Shown: positions 18,378 through 26,154, numbered from the stretch's first letter. The stretch: DNA of 64,000 nucleotides from Tessaracoccus sp. SD287 (GCF_017355265.1 NZ_JADIJQ010000007.1:1-64000); one strand, 5' to 3'. Made by a program: numbers and translations. The notes: generated by a model not told the origin, from the sequence alone.

Positions 18378-18807
18378 AGTTGAGGATCTCCTTGGTGGGG
18401 TCGGCGAGCAGGGCCTGAAGGCGCTCTCGCCACTCCTGCCGCGCCTCCGGCGTGAGCCGCGTCCACCCGGTGACCTCCTCGAGGATCCGCAATGGGTGGC
18501 TGCTGCGGTAGGACCGCGTCGGATTCCCGGGGAACTTCTTGTCGGTGACGTTCGGGTCGTTCTCAAACGCCCCGGTGGGCTCGACGCGGTACACCCGCGG
18601 CTCCGCGGACCCGTCCGACAGTTCGGCGGCGATCTCGGCCGCCAGCCCGGCACCGTCCACGAGCGCCGTGAAGTAGATGTGGTTCATCACGATCTCGCGA
18701 CGGTAGTTCGACCGGTGTCCCGCTGAGAGCAGGTCACCGACGCCCAGCTCTGCCGTCGTGCCGTGGAAGAACGGTCCCTCGTCCAGTGCCTGCGCGCTGT
18801 CGGTCAT
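18376..18807 (-). CDS. arr: Rifamycin NAD+-ADP-ribosyltransferase (Arr)
   Basis: A 143-residue Arr enzyme, close in length to the mycobacterial protein. It transfers ADP-ribose from NAD+ to a hydroxyl of rifamycins. Nearly the whole signature is recognisable: FFHGTTAELGVGDLLSAG, RSNYRREIVMNHIYFTAL, VYRVEPTGAFENDPNVTDKK and FPGNPTRSYRS. Residues matching the catalytic set are H15, Y45 and D84. The ATG at 18807 is preferred to upstream in-frame ATG 18816 and GTG 18825. It is chromosomal, next to flavin oxidoreductases, with no integron or transposon nearby. The ancestral role of such Arr proteins is unclear. Confidence 0.92.
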   Translation of the reverse strand: MTDSAQALDEGPFFHGTTAELGVGDLLSAGHRSNYRREIVMNHIYFTALVDGAGLAAEIAAELSDGSAEPRVYRVEPTGAFENDPNVTDKKFPGNPTRSYRSSHPLRILEEVTGWTRLTPEARQEWRERLQALLADPTKEILN

Positions 18808-18863
18808 GGGCCCCATTGTGGGCACAGGATGGCGGTCGTCGCCAGAGGGGCTCAGCTGACCTC

Positions 18864-19895
18864 TCAGCGCCAGCCCAGCTCCGGCGCGACGTGCGTGAGC
18901 ACCGACTCGACCAGGTGCGCGTTGTAGTCGACGCCCAACTGGGTTGGCACGGTCAGCAGGAGCGTGTCCGCGGCCGCGATGGCCTCGTCCTGGCGCAACT
19001 GCTCGACCAGCGCGTCCGGTTCGTCGGCGTAGGTGCGCCCGAACACCGCGCGGGTGCCGCCAATGCTGCCGAACTGGTCCTGCCGGTCACCGCCGCGCAG
19101 GAAGTAGCGGCGGTCCTGGTCATTGGTGATCGCGAAGATCGACCGCGACACCGATACCCGCGGCTCGAAGCCGTGGTCGTGCTTGGCCCACTCGTGCCGG
19201 AACACTTCGATCTGCTTGCGCTGCTGCACGTGCAGTGGTTCGCCGGTCTCGTCGTCCTTGAGGGTGGACGACATCAGGTTCATGCCTTCCTGGGCGGCCC
19301 AGCGTGCCGTCGCGTCGGAGCCTGCACCCCACCAGATCCGCCGGCGCAGCCCCGCCGAGTGGGGCTCGACGCGCAGCAGGCCGGGCGGGTTGGGGAACAT
19401 CGGACGCGGGTTCGGTTCGGCGAAGCGTTCGCCCTCGATGGCCCGCAGGAAGCCCGCGGTGTGGCGCCGGGCCATGTCGGCATCGCTCTCGCCCGGGGCC
19501 GGTTCGAAGCCGAAGTAGCGCCAGCCGTCGATGACCTGCTCGGGCGATCCGCGTGAGACGCCGAGCTGGATTCGTCCATCCGAGATCAGGTCCGCGGCCG
19601 CGATGTCCTCGGCGAAGCCCAGCGGGTTCGAGTAGCGCATGTCGACGACGCCGGTGCCGATCTCGATGCGGCGGGTCCGCGCGGCGACGGCCGCCAGCAG
19701 CGGCGCGGGGGTGCCGAGTTGCTGGGCGAAATGGTGCACCCGGAAGTAGGCGCCGTCGGCGCCCAGTTCCTCGACGGCGACGGCCAGGTCGATCGACTGC
19801 AGCAGCGAGTCCTGGGCGCTGCGCACCTGCGAATCGGGATGGTCCATCCAGTGCCCGAAGGACAGGAAACCTATGCGCTTGCGGTTGCTGCTCAT
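18864..19895 (-). CDS. Luciferase-like (LLM) flavin-dependent oxidoreductase
   Basis: A 343-residue TIM-barrel flavoprotein of the bacterial luciferase superfamily. The N-terminal segment IGFLSFGHWMDHPDSQVRSA, the RIEIGTGVVDMRYSNPLGFAEDIAAADLISDGR block and the QLGVSRGSPEQV phosphate loop are typical. It is the third gene of a minus-strand operon: its ATG overlaps the stop of the FMN reductase gene by 4 bp (ATGA). The reductase presumably delivers FMNH2. The substrate is unknown; no F420-specific motif was recognised. Confidence 0.87.
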   Translation of the reverse strand: MSSNRKRIGFLSFGHWMDHPDSQVRSAQDSLLQSIDLAVAVEELGADGAYFRVHHFAQQLGTPAPLLAAVAARTRRIEIGTGVVDMRYSNPLGFAEDIAAADLISDGRIQLGVSRGSPEQVIDGWRYFGFEPAPGESDADMARRHTAGFLRAIEGERFAEPNPRPMFPNPPGLLRVEPHSAGLRRRIWWGAGSDATARWAAQEGMNLMSSTLKDDETGEPLHVQQRKQIEVFRHEWAKHDHGFEPRVSVSRSIFAITNDQDRRYFLRGGDRQDQFGSIGGTRAVFGRTYADEPDALVEQLRQDEAIAAADTLLLTVPTQLGVDYNAHLVESVLTHVAPELGWR

Positions 19896-20572
19896 CGTCC
19901 GACCCCCAACTCGCCCATCAGCTGCTCGAACGGGACGAGGTCCTCACCGAAGCCCTTGGGCGTGCGCGGCGCAACTGCCCCGTTCGTCGCCGCACCGCTG
20001 GCCGGCGCGTCCAGCGTCCCGGTGTCGGGCATCGCCGGACGCCCGATCACCTTGGTCACCAGTTCGGCGGCAGCGCGCCGGATGCGTGCGGTGATGTGGC
20101 CCTCGGTGCCGCCGAAGTCGCTGGTGGCGGCGAAGATGCCGGTGCGCACGGGCTCGGCGCCCAGGTAGGCGAACAGCGGACTCAGGGCATGGTCGATCAT
20201 CAGCGAGTGCCGTTCGGTGCCCCCGGTGGCTGCCAGCACCACCGGAGTGCCGACCAGCGACTCGGGTTCCAGGATGTCGATGTAGCTCTTGAACAGCCCC
20301 GAGTAGGACGCCGAGAAGGTGGGGGTCACCACCACCAGGCCATCAGCCTGGGCGGTGGCGTCCAGCGCCTGCTGCAGGTCAGGGTTGGAGAACCCTGCCA
20401 GCAGGGTGTCGGCAATGCCGTGGGCATGGTCGCGGATGTCGATGGTGCGCACCTGCACGGCCTGACCGCGGGCCTCGAAGGCCGCAGCCACCTCACGGGC
20501 CAGTTCCTCGCCAAGCATCTTGGTGGTCGACGGGTTCCGCAGGCCGGCCTGCAGCACGATGATGGAACGCAT
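19892..20572 (-). CDS. CE1759-type FMN reductase
   Basis: A 226-residue flavodoxin-fold NAD(P)H:FMN reductase of the kind that travels with CE1758-type monooxygenases. Recognisable parts are IIVLQAGLRNPSTTKMLGEELA (flavin phosphate loop), VVVTPTFSASYSGLFKSYIDIL, and the long C-terminal extension rich in Ala, Thr and Pro. Its ATG overlaps the stop of the upstream monooxygenase (TGATG) and its stop overlaps the downstream LLM start (ATGA). This tight three-gene coupling argues for a two-component flavin monooxygenase system. Confidence 0.87.
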   Translation of the reverse strand: MRSIIVLQAGLRNPSTTKMLGEELAREVAAAFEARGQAVQVRTIDIRDHAHGIADTLLAGFSNPDLQQALDATAQADGLVVVTPTFSASYSGLFKSYIDILEPESLVGTPVVLAATGGTERHSLMIDHALSPLFAYLGAEPVRTGIFAATSDFGGTEGHITARIRRAAAELVTKVIGRPAMPDTGTLDAPASGAATNGAVAPRTPKGFGEDLVPFEQLMGELGVGR

Positions 20573-21771
20573 CAGTTCCCCTTTCGGGTGGCCTCGTCGG
20601 CCAACGACTCGGCGCCACGGTTCTGTTCTTCGGCGCGGGTGCCGGTGTAGCTGTCGACCTGCGGGCCGCGCTCGTCCTCGACGGGACCGCCGGCGGCAGC
20701 CAGTCGGGCGGCGTGGGTCGGGGCGTCCGGGACGCCGGGCTTGCGGACCTTGTCGAACTCCTCGCGCAGCACCGGGACGACCTTGGTGCCCAGGATTTCG
20801 ATCTGGTGCAGCACCTCCTTCAGCGGCAGCCCGGCGTGGTCGATCAGCCACAGCTGGCGCTGGTAGTCACCGACGTAGTCGCGGAACGTCAGGTGCCGCT
20901 CGATGACCTGCTCGGGGGAGCCGACCGTCAGCGGGGTCTGCGAGGTGAAGTCCTCCAGGCTCGGCCCGCCGCCGTAGACCGGGGCGTTGTCGAAGTAGGG
21001 ACGGAAGTCGCGCATCGCGTCCTGGGAGTTCTCACGCATGAACACCTGGCCGCCGAGGCCCACGATCGCCTTGTCGTAGCTGCCGTGGCCGTAGTGCTCG
21101 TAGCGGCGGCGGTACAGGTCGACCATCCGCTGGGTGTGGCTGGCCGGCCAGAAGATGTGGTTGTGGAAGAAGCCGTCACCGTAGTAGGCGGCCTGTTCGG
21201 CGATCTCGGGGGAGCGGATCGAGCCGTGCCAGACGAACGGCGGCAGCCCGTCCAGCGGACGCGGGGTGGCGGTGAACTGGTTCAGCGGGGTGCGGAAACG
21301 GCCCTCCCAGTCGATGACCTCTTCACGCCACAGGCGGTGCAGCAGGTTGTAGTTCTCGACGGCCAGGCCGATGCCCTCGCGGATGTCCTTGCCGAACCAG
21401 GGGTAGACCGGGCCGGTGTTGCCGCGGCCCAGGGTCAGGTCCATCCGGCCGTCGACCAGGTGCTGCAAGAAGGCGTAGTCCTCGGCCAGGCGCACCGGAT
21501 CGTTGGTGGTGATCAGGGTGGTGGCGGTCGACAGGATCAGGTTCTCGGTCTGGGCGCCGATGTGGGCCAGCATCACCGGGGGGCTGGCGGGGGCCACGAA
21601 CGGGGGATTGTGGTGCTCGCCGACGGCGAAGACGTCCAGGCCGACCTGCTCGGTGAGCTTGGCGATCTCGAGGATGGCCTTCAGTCGCTCGTGCTCGCTG
21701 GGGGTCCTGCCCGTGGTGGGGTCGGTGGTGACGTCGCCAATCGAGAACAGACCGAACTGCATGGAGGACAT
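20572..21771 (-). CDS. CE1758-type FMN-dependent luciferase-like monooxygenase
   Basis: A 399-residue LLM protein and first gene of the flavin operon. Typical segments are MQFGLFSIGDVTTDPTTGRT, DVFAVGEHHNPPFVAPASPP, ILSTATTLITTNDPVRLAEDYA and RMDLTLGRGNTGPVYPWFG. Compared with other luciferase-like proteins it has an extended C-terminus. GGAAGGAAG precedes the ATG at 21771. The divergent HxlR regulator and a perfect 9-bp palindrome lie just upstream, so transcription probably responds to that regulator. Substrate unknown. Confidence 0.88.
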   Translation of the reverse strand: MSSMQFGLFSIGDVTTDPTTGRTPSEHERLKAILEIAKLTEQVGLDVFAVGEHHNPPFVAPASPPVMLAHIGAQTENLILSTATTLITTNDPVRLAEDYAFLQHLVDGRMDLTLGRGNTGPVYPWFGKDIREGIGLAVENYNLLHRLWREEVIDWEGRFRTPLNQFTATPRPLDGLPPFVWHGSIRSPEIAEQAAYYGDGFFHNHIFWPASHTQRMVDLYRRRYEHYGHGSYDKAIVGLGGQVFMRENSQDAMRDFRPYFDNAPVYGGGPSLEDFTSQTPLTVGSPEQVIERHLTFRDYVGDYQRQLWLIDHAGLPLKEVLHQIEILGTKVVPVLREEFDKVRKPGVPDAPTHAARLAAAGGPVEDERGPQVDSYTGTRAEEQNRGAESLADEATRKGN

Positions 21772-21824
21772 GTCTTCCTTCCGGAACCGCTGCCGGGACC
21801 CTCCCGGCACTATGGATCTCACTG

Positions 21825-21845
21825 CTACTATGAACATCATAGTAG
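21825..21845. promoter_or_regulatory. Palindromic operator between the LLM operon and hxlR
   Basis: CTACTATGA-ACA-TCATAGTAG is a perfect 9-bp inverted repeat. It lies 54 bp from the LLM start and 35 bp from the HxlR start. It is unusually AT-rich for this genome. HxlR dimers bind such palindromes, so it is the probable control site of both divergent transcripts. Confidence 0.75.
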
Positions 21846-21879
21846 ATCAGTTCATTCCCGCCGCCCAGGAGAGATCACC

Positions 21880-22221
21880 ATGAGTTCCCCAGCCTCAGAG
21901 GTCCCTCAGGGGCCGCAGTGCTCGGTCATCGAGGATGTCATGGGCGTGCTCGGACGGGCCTGGGCCGGTGCGGTGCTGCAGGCGGCGTTGCGCGGGGCCG
22001 AACGGTTCAGCGAGTTCAAGCGCCAGGTTCCCGGGGTCAGCGACGCGGTGCTGTCGACCCGGTTGCGGGAGCTCACCGAGCGCGGATTCTTCGTCCGTGA
22101 GGTCGAGCCCGGACCGCCGACCCAGGTCCGCTACGTGATGACCGAGGTCGGGCGGCAGGTCGAGCCGGTGCTGAGCGCGGCGGTGGCCTTCGCCGCGCAG
22201 CACCCCGGCGCGGTGCGCTGA
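21880..22221 (+). CDS. HxlR-family winged-helix regulator
   Basis: A 113-residue MarR/HxlR-type regulator. The signature QCSVIEDVMGVLGRAWAGAVLQAAL, FSEFKRQVPGVSDAVLSTRLREL and GFFVREVEPGPPTQVRYVMTEVG covers the recognition helix and wing. C14 sits where redox or electrophile-sensing HxlR proteins carry their reactive cysteine. It is divergent from the CE1758/CE1759-type operon across a perfect palindrome and only 2 bp (stop to stop) from a third FMN reductase. Derepression by quinones, aldehydes or oxidants is a reasonable but untested inference. Confidence 0.88.
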   Translation: MSSPASEVPQGPQCSVIEDVMGVLGRAWAGAVLQAALRGAERFSEFKRQVPGVSDAVLSTRLRELTERGFFVREVEPGPPTQVRYVMTEVGRQVEPVLSAAVAFAAQHPGAVR

Positions 22222-22223
22222 GC

Positions 22224-22808
22224 TCAGGCGGCACGAAGCTCGGCCAGCAGGGGGTGGCGTGCAGCCATCGTGTCGAGCATCGGGGCCAGGGCCGCGACGG
22301 TCTCCTCGGCCGGGGTGAACACGCCGTCGCTGATCAGCGCCGGCCCGAACGGAATGGCAATGTGCTGGGTCGTCACCCACATCTGCAGGGCGACCAGGGT
22401 CTCCTTGAGATGCGAGGCGGCGCGCAGGCCCGCCGAGACACCGCCGTAGCTGACGATGCCGACCGACTTGTTGGCCCACTCCGACGACAGGAAGTCCAGG
22501 GCGTTCTTCAGCGGCGCCGAGAAGCTGTGGTTGTACTCATTGGTGACCACCAGGAAGGCGTCACAGGCGGCCACCTGGGCTGCCCAGTCCTTGGTGTGCT
22601 GGTGGGTGTACTGACCCAGCCGGGGATGCTTCGGCTCGTCGAAGAAGGGCAGGTTGATCTCGGCCAGGTCGAGCACGCGCACGTCGAAGGCGCCATGCTG
22701 CGCGGTGGCCTGGGCGAGCCAGTCACCGATCGGCTTGCCGGCACGTCCCGGACGGGTGCTGCCGATGATGATGCCGATGACCGGCTTGGTCGTTGCAGAT
22801 TCACTCAT
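22224..22808 (-). CDS. NADPH-dependent FMN/quinone reductase
   Basis: A 194-residue flavodoxin-fold reductase. GIIIGSTRPGRAGKPIGDWL is the flavin phosphate loop, and VVTNEYNHSFSAPLKNALDFLSSEW with VGIVSYGGVSAGLRAA complete the site. The family reduces FMN, quinones, azo compounds or chromate. It is convergent with hxlR and ends 2 bp from it. Start ATG at 22808 begins a short Ser/Thr-rich tail. It is the third flavodoxin-fold reductase of this region and differs from the CE1759 type by lacking the C-terminal extension. Confidence 0.87.
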   Translation of the reverse strand: MSESATTKPVIGIIIGSTRPGRAGKPIGDWLAQATAQHGAFDVRVLDLAEINLPFFDEPKHPRLGQYTHQHTKDWAAQVAACDAFLVVTNEYNHSFSAPLKNALDFLSSEWANKSVGIVSYGGVSAGLRAASHLKETLVALQMWVTTQHIAIPFGPALISDGVFTPAEETVAALAPMLDTMAARHPLLAELRAA

Positions 22809-22878
22809 ATGCCCAGAATCTCACGGCTGCTCGGGGACGACGGTCCCGTCCGCCGGTTGGGGTCGTCCAGACATCAGG

Positions 22879-22997
22879 TCAACTGCTCGCCCGCGGCCAG
22901 GCCGGCTTGGCGCACCCGCGTGGCCACAGCCGGGCCACCAGGATCGGGTGCCAGCCGGGCGGGACCCCGCCGTGCACCCGTCGGATGCTGATCTCGG
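22879..22997 (-). pseudogene. Remnant of a DUF488 protein
   Basis: Directly after the glutaredoxin gene, one minus-strand frame reads ISIRRVHGGVPPGWHPILVA, followed by RLWPRGCAKPAW and a stop. This closely resembles the N-terminus of DUF488 proteins (IRRVYD..., then VLVDRLWPRG). Only about 38 residues remain, with no good start codon (TTG at best), against about 115 in intact members. It appears to be a decayed gene rather than a working small protein. Confidence 0.5.
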
Positions 22998-23252
22998 TCA
23001 AGACAGGGCGTGGATGCGTTCCTTGACCACCGCCGGCGGCGGATTGGTGACCGCGACCCCATCGATGACCACCGTCGGCACCACCTCGTTGCCGTCATTG
23101 ACGCTGCGGACGAAGGCGGCGGCGTCCTCGTCCTGCCAGATGTTGACCCACGTCGCCTGCTCGGCCAGGTCACCCAGCGAGTCGCGCAACCGGGCGCAGT
23201 AGCCGCAGCCGGGGCGCCAGTAGATGACCACGGGGCGTGCTTCTTCAGCCAT
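22998..23252 (-). CDS. Mycoredoxin-like glutaredoxin
   Basis: An 84-residue glutaredoxin-fold protein with the active site C16-G-Y-C19 (YWRPGCGYCARLR) and the cis-Pro loop NEVVPTVVIDG. The CGYC site and length match actinobacterial mycoredoxins and NrdH-like proteins that reduce mixed disulfides with mycothiol. GGAGG precedes the ATG by eight bases. It may be the last intact gene of a minus-strand run with the DUF3224, YggS and HAD genes, 58 bp downstream of the DUF3224 gene. Confidence 0.87.
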   Translation of the reverse strand: MAEEARPVVIYWRPGCGYCARLRDSLGDLAEQATWVNIWQDEDAAAFVRSVNDGNEVVPTVVIDGVAVTNPPPAVVKERIHALS

Positions 23253-23310
23253 GGCGAGAACCTCCTGATGACGAATGGTCCCCCCACCATGCCACGGGTC
23301 GGGACGGGAG

Positions 23311-23709
23311 TCAGGGGGTCAGCGTGTAGGTGAGTTCGTAGTGGTGCACCCCGACGTCGTCGATGTCGAGGTCCATGGTGCCGCGCAGCCCGACCAGCCC
23401 GCCGGTGCCCGAGCCGCTGACCACCTGGTAGTAGAGCGTCTCGGCGCTGCGGTCGAGGTCACCGAACTGCTGCAACAAGAAGGTGCCCTCACGACCGCCG
23501 AGGTCGGCGCGGACCACCTCGATGGCGACGTACCCGGCGTCACCGGTGGCCGGGTCGCCGCCGGCGAGCATGATGCCGGTGCTGGTGCCGCGGATGTCAC
23601 CCGACCAGGTCTTGGTCAGGCCGAACTTGTCGACGGCGCCGTCCAAGGCCGTCGAGGGGGCCGACATCTCGATGGTGAAGGTGCCCGCAGCCGTCCTGAT
23701 CAGATCCAT
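23311..23709 (-). CDS. DUF3224 domain protein
   Basis: A 132-residue protein matching the DUF3224 family: TFTIEMSAPSTALDGAVDKF, KTWSGDIRGTSTGIMLAGG and YYQVVSGSGTGGLVGLRGTMDL are the recognisable strands of a small beta-barrel. Members have no assigned function, though the fold resembles lipocalin or allene-oxide-cyclase-like barrels. No signal peptide or membrane segment. It lies 20 bp downstream of the YggS gene and is probably in the same operon. Confidence 0.78.
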   Translation of the reverse strand: MDLIRTAAGTFTIEMSAPSTALDGAVDKFGLTKTWSGDIRGTSTGIMLAGGDPATGDAGYVAIEVVRADLGGREGTFLLQQFGDLDRSAETLYYQVVSGSGTGGLVGLRGTMDLDIDDVGVHHYELTYTLTP

Positions 23710-23729
23710 GCCGACAACCTAGCGCGCCT

Positions 23730-24470
23730 TCAGCGTGCCGCGCCCGGCCAGTACGCATCAGGGTCGAGACGGGACCCGAAGATGGCCTGGCCGACCCGCA
23801 CGCAGGTCGCCCCGTGCTCGATGGCCAGCTCGAAGTCACCGGACATGCCCATTGACAGTTCGTCCCAGCCGCCGCCGTCGGCGTCCCGCAGCTCACGCTG
23901 CACCTGCGCCATGACCTCGAAGCAGGCCCGGACGCGCTCGGCGTCATCGGTGAACAGCGCCAGGGTCATCAGCCCCTTCACGTCCAGGGCATCGAAGGCG
24001 CCCAGTTCGCGGGTGAAGGCCAGCACGTCGGCAGGCGGCAGGCCGTACTTCTGGGGCTCGTCGGAGGAGTTGACCTGCACCAGCACCTCGAGGCGGCGTC
24101 CCTCGGCCTGCAGCCGCTTGTCGAGCTCGGCGGCCAGCTTGAGCGACGACAGGGCCTGGAACTCGACCGCGAACTGGGCCACCACGCGCGCCTTGTTGGT
24201 CTGCAGGTGCCCGATCACGGCCCATTCGATGTCGGTCTGGGACAGCTCGGCCCACTTGGCGTGGGCCTCCTGCACCTTGTTCTCACCGAAGCGGCGGTAG
24301 CCAAGCCCGCGCACCTCGAGGATGTCGGCAGGCGGCTTGGTCTTGCTGACCGGCAGCAGCCGGATCTCGTGGGCCTGGCGTCCGACCCTCGCCGCGGCGG
24401 CGGCGATGCGCTGCTCGACGTCGGCGATGTTGCGGGCGATCTGGCTGGTCGTGGGCTCGGGGCTGGTCAT
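23730..24470 (-). CDS. YggS-family pyridoxal phosphate homeostasis protein
   Basis: A 246-residue fold-III PLP-binding protein. The PLP lysine is K43 in LLPVSKTKPPADI. Further hallmarks are YRRFGENKVQEAHAKW, WAVIGHLQTNKARV, LVQVNSSDEPQKYGL and LSMGMSGDFELAIEHG. The family keeps free PLP in balance and has no catalytic activity. It is not next to ftsZ/sepF, its usual actinobacterial location; here it follows a HAD phosphatase by 3 bp, so the two are co-translated. Confidence 0.93.
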   Translation of the reverse strand: MTSPEPTTSQIARNIADVEQRIAAAAARVGRQAHEIRLLPVSKTKPPADILEVRGLGYRRFGENKVQEAHAKWAELSQTDIEWAVIGHLQTNKARVVAQFAVEFQALSSLKLAAELDKRLQAEGRRLEVLVQVNSSDEPQKYGLPPADVLAFTRELGAFDALDVKGLMTLALFTDDAERVRACFEVMAQVQRELRDADGGGWDELSMGMSGDFELAIEHGATCVRVGQAIFGSRLDPDAYWPGAAR

Positions 24471-24473
24471 GGT

Positions 24474-25301
24474 TCAGCCGCGAGCAGCCAGGAAGGCGTC
24501 GACGAACTGGGCGACGCCGTCGTCCAGGTGATGCGGCAACACCAGCTTGGCGACGTCCTTCACCTCGGGACGGGCATTCTCCATGGCCATCGGCCAGCCA
24601 ATGCTCGACAGCCAGCGCACGTCATTGCCGCCGTCACCGGCGCCGGCAACGGTCGCCGGGTCGATGTCCAGGTGCTCGAGCAGGAAGGCGATGCCGTCCT
24701 CCTTGTCCGAGTGCGGGCCGGTGACCTCGCAGGTCTCGTCCAGGGACAGGGTGGCGTTCTCGGCGATGGCCAACACCTTGGGGAAGAACGTGGCCATCCG
24801 CTCGGCCGAGGTGCCGGGCATCAGCTTCAGGATGGTGGCGGGGTCGACGTCGCGCATGTCGGTGATGAGCGGCGTCATGCCCTCGTTGGCGGCCGGCAGG
24901 AAGTGCAGCAGGAAGTCGTCGCCCTCGGCACCGGGCTGCAGGCGCAGGTCGTCGTCGGTGAACGCGGCCAGCGGCACCTGTTCGGCCACGCACAGATCGA
25001 TCACCTGGTTGACCAGGTCGACGGGCACCGGGTCGCGGCGCAGCACCTCGCCGGTGGCGATGTCGGCGTTCAGGGCGCCATTGGCCGCGCTGGTCCAGCC
25101 GTGCAGGCCGGCGTCGTGCAGGGCCTTGGCGCAGGCGTAGGGGTGGCGGCCCGAGACGATGATCAGCGTGATGCCGGCGTCGTCGAGTTTGCGCAGTGCC
25201 TCCAGGCTGGCCTGGCTCACCGCGTGGTCGGCGTTGGTCAGGGTGCCGTCCACGTCAAAGCACAGGGTGGTGACGTTGGCCATCTCAGCTGGGATCTGCA
25301 T
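24474..25301 (-). CDS. Cof-type HAD hydrolase
   Basis: A 275-residue HAD-superfamily phosphatase of the Cof/sucrose-phosphatase subclass. The nucleophile motif is TTLCFDVDGTL (D16 and D18), motif II is LIIVSGRHPY, and the end motif is VAGAGDGGNDVRWLSSIGWPMAMENA. Such enzymes dephosphorylate sugar phosphates, flavin mononucleotide or PLP. Being 3 bp upstream of the PLP-binding YggS gene makes PLP or FMN turnover an attractive guess. GGAGGAAG immediately precedes the ATG at 25301; an internal ATG at codon 7 is possible. Confidence 0.87.
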   Translation of the reverse strand: MQIPAEMANVTTLCFDVDGTLTNADHAVSQASLEALRKLDDAGITLIIVSGRHPYACAKALHDAGLHGWTSAANGALNADIATGEVLRRDPVPVDLVNQVIDLCVAEQVPLAAFTDDDLRLQPGAEGDDFLLHFLPAANEGMTPLITDMRDVDPATILKLMPGTSAERMATFFPKVLAIAENATLSLDETCEVTGPHSDKEDGIAFLLEHLDIDPATVAGAGDGGNDVRWLSSIGWPMAMENARPEVKDVAKLVLPHHLDDGVAQFVDAFLAARG

Positions 25302-25416
25302 TCTTCCTCCGGGTCGGTTGGCCTCATCCTAGTTGTCGGGCCGTGGAGGGTGACGGGGCATGGGGCCCTGTGGACGGGCACGCCGAGGCTGTGGGGCAAG
25401 GGTTGGTGTCGGGTGG

Positions 25417-25493
25417 ACCCAGGAATGTCCATCAAGTGCGAGATGTCTGCCCCTGGAAGTCGATCTGGGCCCACTTGGTGGACATTGCTGGGT
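25417..25493. repeat. 77-bp palindromic element, family A (P2)
   Basis: Arms 25417-25438 and 25472-25493 pair at 20 of 22 positions plus one G-T, around a 33-base loop. Left arm starts ACCCAGGAATGTCC. The arm is 18 of 22 identical to that of the element at 30619-30699, including paired changes in both arms. It sits in the 250-bp gap between the HAD gene start and the next gene's end, which holds nothing else but a terminator. Confidence 0.72.
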
Positions 25494-25513
25494 GAAGCGG
25501 CATGCAGACCGGT

Positions 25514-25540
25514 CTCAGGGGTCGTGTGGCCACCTCTGAG
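25514..25540 (-). terminator. Hairpin after the membrane protein gene
   Basis: CTCAGGGGT/ACCTCTGAG pair at 8 of 9 positions around a 9-base loop, 12 bp beyond the stop of the minus-strand membrane-protein gene. Confidence 0.45.
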
Positions 25541-25551
25541 GGATCGGGCGC

Positions 25552-26154
25552 TCAGTCCCGGGCGCCGTTCCACAGCTCGTCATCGTCGGCGACGTCGACC
25601 TCGATGCGCCGCCAGACCAGGTGCGCCAGACCGATCGGCAGGGTGAGGCCGAACGCGACGGCGAGCGGTGCCACCACCCAGACGGGGGCGCAGACCAGCA
25701 TCACCAGCGTCGAGACGACCGCCCGCCCGGGGTACTCCACGATGCGTCGCATCGCCTGCTCGGTGACCTGCTGGCGGGTGGCCGGCATCGGCAGGGTCCC
25801 GGCGGAACGGACATAACTGGCGAGCAGCACGGCGATGACCAGGTGGACCAGCGCCAGCACCACCAGCATGCCCACCCGCGCCATGCCGGTCAGGTAGCCG
25901 TAGGCCGAGACCAGCGAGACCAGCCCGAGGCCTGCCACCACCACCGCGACCAGGCTCAGCCACCCGTCCCGACGCCAGGTCTGCCTGACCTGGGCCAGCA
26001 CCACCGACGGGGCCTCCCGGTGGCTGGCGTCCACATTGGCCACCACCCGGGTCGCCCCCGCCCACGCGGGCACGACGGTCACCACGGCCAGGCAGCAGGC
26101 GAAGGCGACCACGTTGGCCGCGGCCAGGGTGGTGCTGCGCTGCAGAATTGGCAT
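25552..26154 (-). CDS. YesL-like (DUF624) membrane protein
   Basis: A 200-residue protein with about five hydrophobic segments: near 8-32, 66-88, 95-118, 150-170 and 172-190. The soluble loop between the first two contains TRVVANVDASHREAPSVVLAQ. The pattern resembles YesL/DUF624 proteins, which occur with sugar-uptake genes in Firmicutes and actinobacteria, but no sugar genes are adjacent here. The ATG at 26154 is favoured because it starts the first membrane segment. The assignment is tentative. Confidence 0.6.
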   Translation of the reverse strand: MPILQRSTTLAAANVVAFACCLAVVTVVPAWAGATRVVANVDASHREAPSVVLAQVRQTWRRDGWLSLVAVVVAGLGLVSLVSAYGYLTGMARVGMLVVLALVHLVIAVLLASYVRSAGTLPMPATRQQVTEQAMRRIVEYPGRAVVSTLVMLVCAPVWVVAPLAVAFGLTLPIGLAHLVWRRIEVDVADDDELWNGARD

